A DNA stretch of 8,956 bases from Pirellulales bacterium (GTDB lineage Bacteria > Planctomycetota > Planctomycetia > Pirellulales > JAICIG01). The stretch spans positions 1-8,956 of the forward strand of contig JAICIG010000333.1 of NCBI GenBank assembly GCA_025924495.1. Reading direction: 5' to 3'. The notes below the pieces were generated by a model. The model was not told where the DNA came from. It did not search any database and worked only from the letters and a program-made list of their open reading frames with translations. Positions 1 to 7,066 of the stretch are shown here, one piece after another; the first letter of the stretch is position 1, and each line of letters starts with the position of its first letter. The translations under genes and the position numbers were made by a program.

Positions 1-126
1 CAAATGTCCATGTTTTTGCTGCATGAACTGACCCTGGTAAAGGCGGCGGCAGAGCAAACCCAGCCCATTCTGACGCAATATCGCAGCGCTGCTGGCGAAT
101 GCCCCGTAGAACCGTTAAACAGGTAG
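1..126 (+). CDS. Possible 3' end of an upstream gene, unrecognised
   Basis: The first frame is open from the window edge to a TAG at 124-126, giving about 41 residues ending in ECPVEPLNR. The other two forward frames close within about 30 bases. Third codon positions are moderately GC-rich (about 60 percent by eye), compatible with coding. There are ATGs at 4 and 10 but no convincing ribosome binding site can be judged at the edge, so the reading could equally be the tail of a gene that starts outside. No family is recognised. It could also simply be non-coding sequence upstream of the next gene. Sequence to the left of the window would settle it. Confidence 0.2.
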   Translation, partial: QMSMFLLHELTLVKAAAEQTQPILTQYRSAAGECPVEPLNR

Positions 127-176
127 GACTACCCCTTAACGTCGGATTCATTATCGGCCACGGTTTATTGAGAATC

Positions 177-182
177 GGAAGA
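177..182 (+). promoter_or_regulatory. Ribosome binding site that fixes the start at 189
   Basis: GGAAGA lies six bases before the ATG at 189. The codon at 189 opens a typical signal peptide ([11 protein letters not shown] then a hydrophobic run). An in-frame ATG at 99 would add 30 residues ahead of that signal peptide, so 189 is preferred. Confidence 0.6.
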
Positions 183-188
183 CAAGCT

Positions 189-2693
189 ATGAAGATCACA
201 TTTTTGTCTCACGTGCGAACCGTGGCGATTGCCCTCGCTGCGTCGCTTGTCTCGGCGATAGCTGCGGTCGCTTCTCCGCTCTGCCTTCTGCCCGGCCCTG
301 CCGATGCCGGCGTACTGAGAGCCGCCCCCGAAGAGTGCCTGTTTTATCTCGGTTGGAACGGCGCGGGGAAGGCGGATGCCAAGAGCGAGAACCAGACGGA
401 GCAGTTGCTGGCCGAAAAAGAAGTGCAGGCGTTCCTGTCGCAGATCGAGACGCAAGTGACCGCGCTAGTGCAGCAAGCCATGCGCGGCAACCCGGCGGCG
501 GCGGCTTTTGCCGACGACTTGCCCGCATTGGTCAAAGGCGTACTCACCAGGCCGGCAGCCCTCTACGTGTCGAAGGTGGCGTTCGGGCCGATGGGTCCCG
601 ATGTGCAAGCCGGTTTGATCATCAACACCGGCGACTTGCAGCCGACGTTCGCCAAAGCGGTCGCCCAGCTTGAGGCCATGGCGCTGACTCAACTGCCGCC
701 TGGCATGAAGCTTGAAGAGCTGAATGTAGCGGGAGCGAAGTTGCACCGCGCTCCGCTGCCGCCCGGCGCGCCGGTCGTGGTATGGGGATTCAAAGACAGT
801 TACTTTCTCCTTAGCGTCGGCGTCGACGCGGGCCAGGAGCTGGTCAAGCGGCTTAGTTCTGGTTCGCCCCCCGCCTGGCTCGCCAAGGTACAGCAAGAAG
901 CCGCTGTCGAGCGCCCCGGCGTCATGTGGTACGTCAACGTTGCCGGAATCTTGCAAACCGCCCGGCCGTTCATGACCGATCCTAAAGCCGTCGCCGCACT
1001 CGAGGCGTTCGGCATTCCAAGCATCAACCATATCAGCAGCGTGAGCGGATTCGACCGCACCGGGATGATGTCAAAAACGTTGCTGGCGACCGATGGCGCG
1101 CCGGCCGGCATTCTGGCGGCTCTCTCCGGGGCGCCGCTGACGGCGGCCGACGTGCAGCCCGTGCCTAAAGACGTCAATTTTGCCGTCGCCGCACGGCTGG
1201 ATGCCGCCAAGATCTTACGCGGCGTTCTGGACGCAATCGCCCAGATTGATCCCGCGGCGCGTGCGCAAGCGGAACGTGCTTTCGAAGAGCTCGATTCGCA
1301 ACTCGGCTTCAGCCTGGCAGATGACGTATTGGCAGTGCTGGGCGATGCCTGGTGCGCCTACGGCATCCAAGCCAAGCCCGCGCCAGGAAAACCCGCGCCA
1401 CAGTTGGGCGACCTTGCTTTGACGGTAACCGTCCGCGACCGAAAACGCTTCGACAAGGCCTACCAGGCCCTCGTTGATCGCTTGAAGCAACAGTCGGAAA
1501 AGAGCAACGGCGCCTGGACGGTCAAGCAGTCGAGCTACAAAGGCCAGCAGGTTTACTACGTGTCCATCAAGTCGGCGGGCGCGCCGCCCGCAGCGATGCC
1601 GTTTAACTTCGAGGCCATGGGTTCCGGCGCGATGCCGTGCTGGTGTCTGACCGACGAGCGGTTGGTGGTCTGCTCCAATCCACAAGCCTTGAAAACCTTC
1701 TTGACGCGCAGCGACAGCGACCCGTCGCTGGCCTCACAGGATGAATTGGCGCCCTGGTTTAAAGCCAGCGAAGGGCCGCTGATGATCACGTATTCCGATA
1801 CTGCTGCAGGCCTGCGGTCTGCCTATCCGCAGCTGCAGGCCGCGATCCCGTTGGCCTCGGCGGGGCTGGCCAGCGCAGGGCTGAACTTCCAGATCCCGGC
1901 GCTGCCTTCGTTAACCACGCTGGAACGCCATGCGCGGCCTTCGATTTTGCTCGTCAAGCAGACCGCCGCAGGGCTCGTGACGGAAAGCCATGAGACGGTG
2001 CCGATGGTCAACTCGCGATCGATGGCGACGTCGGGCGTCGGGATCGCCTTACTTTTGCCTGCCGTACAGGCCGCACGCGAAGCAGCCCGCCGCACTCAGT
2101 CTTCCAACAATCTCAAGCAAATCGGCCTCGGGCTGGTGAATTTTGCCGACGTCTACAAGTCGTTCCCGGCCGCGGCCGTTGTCGATAAGCAAGGGCGTCC
2201 GCTCTTGAGTTGGCGAGTGGCCATCTTGCCCTATGTGGAGCAGCAGGAACTCTACAATCGCTTCCATCTCGACGAACCGTGGGACAGCGAGCACAACAAA
2301 GCGCTGATCGCTCTCATGCCGATTGTCTATCGCAATCCCAACCTGCCTGCCGCGAGCGAAGGAAAGACAAATTATCTGGCGGTCGCAGGAGAGAATGCGA
2401 CGCTCCAACCGAAGAAAGGCACGACCTTCCCGACGATCACCGACGGAACAAGCAATACCATCGCGGTGGTGGAAGCAAATGCGGATCGGGCGGTCATTTG
2501 GACGAAGCCCGACGACTGGTCGCCCAATGAGAAAGAGCCGCTGGCTGGTCTGCTTGGTTTCCGGGCCGGCGGCTTCTTGGCGCTGTTTGCAGACGGTTCG
2601 GTGCGATTCCTCAGCCAGTCCGTCAATCCAAACACCTTCAAGGCCATGTTGACCCGCAATGGCGGCGAGGTGATCAACGTCGATGAGAATTGA
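189..2693 (+). CDS. Exported DUF1559 domain protein with large DUF3352-like N-terminal region
   Basis: This encodes 834 residues from the ATG at 189. Residues 1-28 or 1-40 form a Sec signal peptide: R10, a hydrophobic run at 12-28, and possible cleavage after AVA (28) or ADA (40). Residues about 41-600 form a large extracytoplasmic region. Pieces such as [15 protein letters not shown], a D-R-K-R-F-D-K-A-Y segment and [16 protein letters not shown] resemble DUF3352-like planctomycete proteins; this is inference from pattern only. Residues about 618-834 are a DUF1559 (SBP_bac_10) domain: [18 protein letters not shown] at 618-635, [11 protein letters not shown] from 639, [15 protein letters not shown] around W675, DEPWDSEHN at 695-703, and DGS at 802-804. 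The family normally begins with a type IV prepilin leader (GFTLVELL). Here only the end of that helix remains, inside the protein. In the H-X9-DG motif the His position is Arg (R792). The function is unknown; a cell-envelope or surface role is inferred. The next gene on the same strand starts 188 bp later. Confidence 0.9.
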   Translation: MKITFLSHVRTVAIALAASLVSAIAAVASPLCLLPGPADAGVLRAAPEECLFYLGWNGAGKADAKSENQTEQLLAEKEVQAFLSQIETQVTALVQQAMRGNPAAAAFADDLPALVKGVLTRPAALYVSKVAFGPMGPDVQAGLIINTGDLQPTFAKAVAQLEAMALTQLPPGMKLEELNVAGAKLHRAPLPPGAPVVVWGFKDSYFLLSVGVDAGQELVKRLSSGSPPAWLAKVQQEAAVERPGVMWYVNVAGILQTARPFMTDPKAVAALEAFGIPSINHISSVSGFDRTGMMSKTLLATDGAPAGILAALSGAPLTAADVQPVPKDVNFAVAARLDAAKILRGVLDAIAQIDPAARAQAERAFEELDSQLGFSLADDVLAVLGDAWCAYGIQAKPAPGKPAPQLGDLALTVTVRDRKRFDKAYQALVDRLKQQSEKSNGAWTVKQSSYKGQQVYYVSIKSAGAPPAAMPFNFEAMGSGAMPCWCLTDERLVVCSNPQALKTFLTRSDSDPSLASQDELAPWFKASEGPLMITYSDTAAGLRSAYPQLQAAIPLASAGLASAGLNFQIPALPSLTTLERHARPSILLVKQTAAGLVTESHETVPMVNSRSMATSGVGIALLLPAVQAAREAARRTQSSNNLKQIGLGLVNFADVYKSFPAAAVVDKQGRPLLSWRVAILPYVEQQELYNRFHLDEPWDSEHNKALIALMPIVYRNPNLPAASEGKTNYLAVAGENATLQPKKGTTFPTITDGTSNTIAVVEANADRAVIWTKPDDWSPNEKEPLAGLLGFRAGGFLALFADGSVRFLSQSVNPNTFKAMLTRNGGEVINVDEN

Positions 2694-2848
2694 ACGATCG
2701 GCCATTTGATCGGCGAGCGTTTGCGAACCACAAGGCCTCTATCCGTCCACTCGTTGTGATCGACACCCCGCCGGGAAATTGGTCAAACTAAACTTCTTCG
2801 GCGCCGTTACGCGGCCGCGCGGCATGGGTTCGACCGGCCAGGCTTTTC

Positions 2849-2872
2849 CCAATCGGCGATCAATCCAATCGG
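2849..2872 (+). repeat. Two CCAATCGG direct repeats, 16-bp period
   Basis: CCAATCGG occurs at 2849-2856 and 2865-2872, just before the start codon at 2882, and the second copy runs into the ribosome binding site GGAG (2871-2874). A regulator site is possible but equally this may be chance. The rest of the 188-bp gap (2694-2881) shows only a weak GATCGGC direct repeat (2696-2702 and 2708-2714) and no clear promoter or terminator. Confidence 0.25.
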
Positions 2873-2881
2873 AGAGGGAGC

Positions 2882-5380
2882 ATGCGAGTCGAAAATCGCG
2901 TCGTGGCGGAGGCAGCCGGCGGTTTCAACGTTCTGTGGCGACTGGCTGTGATCTCCCTTGCCGCAGTCGCGTTTCGACTCGACGCAGCGGAGCCCCTGAA
3001 GCCTCGTGATTCGACGAACCAGAAAGCTGCCGCGAAACCTGAGGAACCGGATAACGTTGCGCAAGATCAAACTTTAAACATCGTCTGCTTAGATAAAGAT
3101 GGCAATCCGGTCGCCGGCGCCGAACTGCATCTTTTTCAGAAGGTCGCGACGGAACCGGCGCGCTACGAGCACTTCGGGCCCTTCACGTCGGATGCGCAAG
3201 GGCGCGTCATGTGTCCGCGCGCGGTGATTTACGACGAACGCGGCCAATTCGACCGTTGGGCCTATGCCCGTGTTCCGGGGCGACTCGTTGGCGTCGCCCG
3301 ATCTATGCACTGGAAGAATCGCTTGCCGATCAACGCGGAATTTCGCGTTCAGCTGCAACCTTCGCAATCCGTGGAGGGATTGGTGACCGTGCCTGACGGC
3401 TTCGATCCCGCCAAGGTCGCCGTTCGCGTACAAGTCTTGCATATCAGCACAGGCCCGGGCCATCTCGATTTCCAGTCGTTTCCGCGTCATCTGCCGTTCG
3501 CGGGGCTCGACGCGGCGCTTCCCGAGATCTTCGACAAGCGACCCGACGCCGAAGGCCGCATCCGGTTCGACGACGTGCCCGTGGAGGGAAGTTTGTATCT
3601 GGTTACTGTAGGGTCGGGATTGGGCGAGGCGCAGTGGCGGAATGAGAATAAGGTCTTCGACCAACCGATTCGTCTCGCCCTCAGCGAGGAAGGAGTTCTC
3701 AACGGCCGCATTGAATCTCCCGAGGGCCAGCCGGCGGTCGGCATGCGAGTCGCCGCACAGCTTTCCTCAAACTCCCAACAATCACCACTTTACTTCTTAT
3801 CCACGTTCCATGCCCTGACCGACGCCAAGGGCGAATTCAAATTGCATGGATTACCGCAGACGCCGTTTGTCCTGTCCATTGAAGATCGCGACGGCCGGTG
3901 GCTCGCGAGACCGCTCGAGCGCCTGTCGGTTGCGGCGGGTGAAACAGAACACGTCAGAGTAGCGATGGAGGTCGGCGTCGCGGTTTCAGGCGGCGTCTTC
4001 GATGCCGATGGCAATCCGGTGGAAGGAGCCGCACTCTCGGCGCTCGCAGACACGCAGGGTTCTCCGAGCCTCGCGCATGACATGACTGATCGAGAGGGGC
4101 GTTATCGATTACGCTTGCCTTCCGGTCGCGCTAAACTGTACTTCAATTCGCTTCCCAATGGCTTCGCCTACCCGGAACCGCAGATCATCAAACGGCTCGA
4201 TATTGAAGCGGGTCAGGAGGCCATTGAAGGACTGGATTTTACGATCCGCAGGGCCGCCAGCGGCGGCCAGCCAACTCCGCAGGGGGCGGCGGTTAAGACG
4301 CAAGCCCCTCCTCAAGCGAAGAAACCGAACGCCGCGCTCGCTGGTCGCGTTGCCGCGATCGGCAAGAGCCACGCGGAGCGCGAGCGACAGTTTGAAATCG
4401 AGCTGCGCGAAGCAAAGCACGACGACAAGAAAGTCAACGATGCGAACCAGCGCTACCAGGCCCAAACCCGCAAGCAAGCCGAGGACTTGATGTACTTGGT
4501 TGCGGAGCATGCCGCTGACGCAGAGGCGTTTGACGCCGTGCTCTTGCTGGTGAGCGACATGCGGTATCCGCTCGACGACTCGCTGACGGAGATCGTCCTG
4601 GATCATCATCTGGCCGACGCCGACATGGGCCGGCTCTGTTTTGCCTTACGATACCGCGGCGGCGAAGCATGGGCCGAGCGCATCTTGACGGCGGCCGCCG
4701 AACGGCATCCGCAACGCGACGTGCGCGGTCAGGCGGCGTTCGCGCTTGGAGATTACTATCGCAACGAAGCATTCCCGTGGGGACGGGAAACGCCCGAAGC
4801 GAAAAAGGCCAAGTTGGTAGCGGCGGCCGGCCGCCGCTACCAACAGACGGTCGACGAGTTCGCTGAGATTCCCACGCCCGACGGCAAGACGACCTTGGGC
4901 GAGAAAGCCCGGCACGAATTGAATCGCTTGAAAAACTTGCCCAACCTCAAGATCGGCCGGCCGGCGCCGCCGATTGCCGCCGAGGCGCTGGACGGCAAAC
5001 CGATGTCGCTGGCCGAATACCGCGGGCAGGTTGTGCTGCTCGCGTTCTGGGGCTCGTGGTGCGGCCCATGCATGAAGATGGTTCCGCACGAACGCGAGCT
5101 TGCCGAGCGGCACCGCGGCAAGCCCTTCGTGTTGCTCGGCGTGAATTGCGGCGACACTCGCGAAGCGGCCCAGGCGACCATGGAGCAGCAACAAATGACT
5201 TGGCGCTGTTGGTGGGACGGGGAGGAAACCCGCGGGCCCATCGAGACCGACTACGACGTGCCTCATTGGCCGCGCGTGTTCGTCATCGACGCCGAAGGCA
5301 TAATTCGCGCCATCGACCCTGAGGCGAAAGAACTCGATCGCACGATCGAAACGTTGTTGGAAGCGACCGCGAAGCCATAG
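2882..5380 (+). CDS. Exported TlpA-like thioredoxin with carboxypeptidase-regulatory-like domains
   Basis: This encodes 832 residues; GGAG at 2871-2874 lies seven bases before the ATG. Residues 1-36 look like a signal peptide: R20, a hydrophobic run at 21-31, and likely cleavage after DAA (36). A lysine- and proline-rich linker follows. Carboxypeptidase-regulatory-like or similar beta-sandwich units are visible near residues 64-120 (DKDGNPVAGAELHLF), about 273-360 (LNGRIESPEGQPAVGMRV) and about 368-455 (DADGNPVEGAAL, then DREGRYRLRLPSG). A VEGLVTVPDG segment around 160-185 may be another. A charged helical, perhaps TPR-like, region spans about 484-685 (RGQAAFALGDYYRN). Residues 688-832 are an AhpC/TSA-TlpA-type thioredoxin fold with W726-C727-G728-P729-C730 and the expected cis-proline at P797 in HWPRVFVID. 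It probably acts outside the cytoplasmic membrane as a thiol-disulfide oxidoreductase; partner and substrate are unknown. Both active-site cysteines are present. Convergent with the SRPBCC gene downstream. Confidence 0.9.
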   Translation: MRVENRVVAEAAGGFNVLWRLAVISLAAVAFRLDAAEPLKPRDSTNQKAAAKPEEPDNVAQDQTLNIVCLDKDGNPVAGAELHLFQKVATEPARYEHFGPFTSDAQGRVMCPRAVIYDERGQFDRWAYARVPGRLVGVARSMHWKNRLPINAEFRVQLQPSQSVEGLVTVPDGFDPAKVAVRVQVLHISTGPGHLDFQSFPRHLPFAGLDAALPEIFDKRPDAEGRIRFDDVPVEGSLYLVTVGSGLGEAQWRNENKVFDQPIRLALSEEGVLNGRIESPEGQPAVGMRVAAQLSSNSQQSPLYFLSTFHALTDAKGEFKLHGLPQTPFVLSIEDRDGRWLARPLERLSVAAGETEHVRVAMEVGVAVSGGVFDADGNPVEGAALSALADTQGSPSLAHDMTDREGRYRLRLPSGRAKLYFNSLPNGFAYPEPQIIKRLDIEAGQEAIEGLDFTIRRAASGGQPTPQGAAVKTQAPPQAKKPNAALAGRVAAIGKSHAERERQFEIELREAKHDDKKVNDANQRYQAQTRKQAEDLMYLVAEHAADAEAFDAVLLLVSDMRYPLDDSLTEIVLDHHLADADMGRLCFALRYRGGEAWAERILTAAAERHPQRDVRGQAAFALGDYYRNEAFPWGRETPEAKKAKLVAAAGRRYQQTVDEFAEIPTPDGKTTLGEKARHELNRLKNLPNLKIGRPAPPIAAEALDGKPMSLAEYRGQVVLLAFWGSWCGPCMKMVPHERELAERHRGKPFVLLGVNCGDTREAAQATMEQQQMTWRCWWDGEETRGPIETDYDVPHWPRVFVIDAEGIIRAIDPEAKELDRTIETLLEATAKP
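4813..4844. repeat. 32-bp perfect palindrome inside the thioredoxin-like gene
   Basis: The left half GTTGGTAGCGGCGGCC is followed with no spacer by its exact reverse complement. All 16 pairs match, and the match stops on both sides (A at 4812 and A at 4845). It encodes residues 645-654 (L-V-A-A-A-G-R-R-Y-Q) in the helical region before the thioredoxin domain. As RNA it could form a 14-bp GC-rich hairpin with a CCGG loop; as DNA, a cruciform or a dimeric protein site. No second copy is visible in the window. Function is unknown. Confidence 0.85.
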
Positions 5381-5415
5381 AACTGTGCCGGTCGCTCAAC
5401 ATTTCCGCCGGGAAA

Positions 5416-5431
5416 CTCTCTTAAAAGAGAG
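5416..5431. terminator. Weak hairpin between convergent genes, possible terminator
   Basis: CTCTCT (5416-5421) and AGAGAG (5426-5431) pair around a TAAA loop in the 99-bp gap between two convergent genes. An outer CCGGT (5388-5392) could pair with ACCGG (5436-5440). There is no T-tract on either strand, so this is only a candidate placed by position. Confidence 0.3.
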
Positions 5432-5479
5432 CAGAACCGGAATGCTCCAGCATCCCCAGATCGAGCCGGCAGCCGCGTT

Positions 5480-6433
5480 TCAACGCTCTGCCAAATAGGC
5501 TTCCAACTTATCGAACGATCCGGTCCAGCCTTGGGTCATGCCGCCTCTGGCCTTGATGAACGTTTCGAGTTCTTCGCGCGTCGTGGCGCCATGCGGCTCC
5601 CAGGTCACGGTCACGCGCGTTTGATTCGGCCCTTCTGCCGTCAATTTCACGGTCGTGAGCATCGTCTCGGGCCAGGTGGGGGCCATGGGGTGGCGGGAGA
5701 TCTGTTCGTGCTCATCGCAGAATTGCTGCGCGTAGACCAGGCGATCGGGTTTCTCAATCTTTAAATACTCGACGCGCCCATACATTTTGGCGCCCCCCTC
5801 GCCCGTCATGCAATAGAAAGCGCTTCCGCCAGGACGGATGTCCGAGCGGATAAATTGCATTTCGAACCCCGTGGGCGGAAGCCATTTCGAGAAGTGTCTG
5901 GGATTCGTCCACATCTCGAACATCACATCCAGCGGCGCCTCGAAGCTGCGATTGATGACGAAGATCTGCTTGCCCGAGGCCTCTGCTTCCAGGTATTCCG
6001 CCAGGCGATCCCAGGTGGCGTTGCCGCCGGCTTTTTTAATGAATTTGCGCGTCTCGGCTGCAGCTTCCGGGCTGGGCAGCGTCATGCTCATGTCCATCTT
6101 TGTCTTGCCGTCGATTTCGGTGAAGCGAACCGACACGCGGAACAAGGGCGGCCGATCCCCGTGGGCGCCATGGTCGTAGACCAGCTTCGAACACTCTTCG
6201 ACTTCGAGATACCTGGTCGTGTTCGGGTAATCGACGCCGTCGGGACCGTGCATCGTGTAGTCCCAATGCCCGCCCGGCCTGATGTCCTTGCTGTCGGTGG
6301 TAAGCGTAAAGCCGCGCGGGCCCCACCATTGAGCGACTTGCTCGGGATCGGTCCAGGCGTCCCACACGGCCCGCACGGGAGCGTCGTAGATGCGCGTGAT
6401 TTTGATCTCGTTGGATTCAGGTTTTGCGGCCAT
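5480..6433 (-). CDS. Tandem SRPBCC (AHSA1/START-like) domain protein
   Basis: This encodes 317 residues with two complete SRPBCC/AHSA1 domains in one chain. Domain 1 covers about 10-150: IKITRIYDAPVRAVWDAW, then WWGPRGF at 36-42, DIRPGG at 50-55 and WDRLAEYL at 141-148. Domain 2 covers about 157-316: FVINRSFEAPLDVMFEMW, then KWLPPTGF at 183-190, a second DIRPGG, and GWTGSFDKLEAYL near the end. The matching motifs in the same order indicate an internal duplication or fusion of two related units. SRPBCC domains form a deep hydrophobic cavity that binds small lipophilic ligands; the ligand here cannot be told, and a cytoplasmic location is likely because no signal peptide is seen. The ATG at 6433 has AGGA (6441-6444) seven bases upstream, inside the preceding arsR gene, and the two reading frames overlap by 17 bp, which suggests coupled translation. 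ArsR-SRPBCC pairs are widespread in bacteria. Confidence 0.92.
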   Translation of the reverse strand: MAAKPESNEIKITRIYDAPVRAVWDAWTDPEQVAQWWGPRGFTLTTDSKDIRPGGHWDYTMHGPDGVDYPNTTRYLEVEECSKLVYDHGAHGDRPPLFRVSVRFTEIDGKTKMDMSMTLPSPEAAAETRKFIKKAGGNATWDRLAEYLEAEASGKQIFVINRSFEAPLDVMFEMWTNPRHFSKWLPPTGFEMQFIRSDIRPGGSAFYCMTGEGGAKMYGRVEYLKIEKPDRLVYAQQFCDEHEQISRHPMAPTWPETMLTTVKLTAEGPNQTRVTVTWEPHGATTREELETFIKARGGMTQGWTGSFDKLEAYLAER

Positions 6434-6782
6434 GCGTCTTTCCTGTTGAATTCGCTTGTGCAGTGACGGTTTTCAAATAAGCGTCGAGGCGGTCGAAACT
6501 CTCTTCCCAGAACTGGCGATACTGCTCCATCCAATCGGCCGCCCCCTTGAGCGCCGCTCCGTTGAGCTTGCAGGGACGCCATTGCGCCTGCCGCGTCTTC
6601 GTGACCAAGCCGGCTTTCTCCAGCACTTTGAGATGCTTGGTGATCGCCGGCAGGCTCATCTTTTTCAGAAACGGCTTGGCCAGATCGGAAACATTGGCCT
6701 CCCCCTGAGAGAGCCGAGCCAACATCGCCCTTCTCGTCGGGTCCGCCAGCGCTGCAAACGTTTGGCTGAGGCGATCGTGCAT
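6417..6782 (-). CDS. ArsR-family winged-helix transcriptional regulator
   Basis: This encodes 121 residues, the usual size for ArsR/SmtB repressors. The N-terminal part LSQTFAALADPTRRAMLARL (residues 5-24) is the typical first helices. The recognition helix is at about 42-60, MSLPAITKHLKVLEKAGLV, followed by the wing around residues 61-73 (KTRQAQWRPCKL). The ELCVCDL metal-binding motif is absent and the only cysteine is C71, so it is probably not a metal sensor. This fits the subgroup found next to SRPBCC genes, where the signal is mostly unknown. It is the first gene of a two-gene operon and overlaps the SRPBCC start by 17 bp. No Shine-Dalgarno sequence precedes the ATG; instead a TATAAT box lies just before it, so the message is probably leaderless. 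Autorepression through the repeats at 6800-6825 is inferred. Confidence 0.92.
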   Translation of the reverse strand: MHDRLSQTFAALADPTRRAMLARLSQGEANVSDLAKPFLKKMSLPAITKHLKVLEKAGLVTKTRQAQWRPCKLNGAALKGAADWMEQYRQFWEESFDRLDAYLKTVTAQANSTGKTHGRKT

Positions 6783-6787
6783 TTTTT

Positions 6788-6793
6788 ATTATA
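6788..6793 (-). promoter_or_regulatory. -10 box (TATAAT) of the arsR-SRPBCC operon
   Basis: Read on the minus strand this is a consensus TATAAT five bases before the arsR ATG (6782), within an AT-rich patch in otherwise GC-rich DNA. A normal spacing puts transcription start at or within a base or two of the ATG, which matches the lack of a ribosome binding site. No good TTGACA-like -35 is visible at 16-18 bp. Confidence 0.55.
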
Positions 6794-6799
6794 CCGATA

Positions 6800-6825
6800 G
6801 GTTAATTAACATGTTGGTTAAACAT
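6800..6825. promoter_or_regulatory. Candidate ArsR operator upstream of arsR
   Basis: On the plus strand GGTTAATTAACAT (6800-6812) is followed after three bases by GGTTAAACAT (6816-6825), an imperfect direct repeat. The first copy contains the perfect palindrome GTTAATTAAC (6801-6810). AACATGTT (6808-6815) is a second palindrome, and TTAAC/GTTAA (6806-6810, 6817-6821) is an inverted repeat with a 6-bp gap. The stretch covers the -35 and spacer region of the arsR promoter, where a repressor would block RNA polymerase. The rest of the gap, 6826-7066, shows no feature beyond a 10-bp GCGGCGCCGC palindrome at 6834-6843 and a weak TATCAT at 7014-7019. Confidence 0.45.
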
Positions 6826-7055
6826 AGTCGAGAGCGGCGCCGCCGTCAATCGCCGGGCCGGGCTTTGTCCAAACGGAGATGCCGAGGCATTCTCGTTCGG
6901 CCCTGCGAGCGATAAGACCGCCGCGCGGCGACTACTGCGGTTGCAGAGGGCGCGAGTTGGCCAGGTGCGGCGCGTTGGGCCGCGTTTACGTCGCGTAGCG
7001 AGAGAAACCCCAGTATCATCGGTTCATGCTCCCGGCCGGCACAAACTATCTGGCA

Positions 7056-7060
7056 AGAGG
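7056..7060 (+). promoter_or_regulatory. Ribosome binding site that fixes the start at 7067
   Basis: AGAGG lies six bases before the ATG at 7067. The following residues begin the first membrane helix at once. A longer reading from 6941 would add 42 arginine-rich residues that look like translated non-coding DNA, so 7067 is preferred. Confidence 0.6.
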
Positions 7061-7066
7061 AATTCC

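Noticed and set aside
99..188. In-frame upstream ATG at 99 for the DUF1559 protein
   Set aside because: It would bury the signal peptide behind 30 extra residues; the ATG at 189 has a good ribosome binding site and opens a normal signal peptide.
1575..1591. GCGGGCG-CGC-CGCCCGC inverted repeat in the DUF1559 gene
   Set aside because: Seven-base stems of pure G and C are expected by chance in such GC-rich coding sequence, and it encodes an ordinary Gly/Ala/Pro linker.
2049..2705. Minus-strand open frame opposite the DUF1559 domain
   Set aside because: Shadow frame; the plus strand carries well-conserved DUF1559 motifs.
2695..2712. CGATC/GATCG hairpin after the DUF1559 gene as a terminator
   Set aside because: Five pairs with an 8-base loop and no T-tract; not convincing.
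4646..5266. Minus-strand open frame opposite the thioredoxin domain
   Set aside because: Shadow frame; the plus strand carries WCGPC and the cis-proline motif.
5855..6466. Plus-strand open frame of 203 codons opposite the SRPBCC gene
   Set aside because: Shadow frame; the minus strand encodes two full SRPBCC domains here.
6941..7066. Longer start for the membrane protein
   Set aside because: The extra residues are arginine-rich and look non-coding; AGAGG before the ATG at 7067 fits better.
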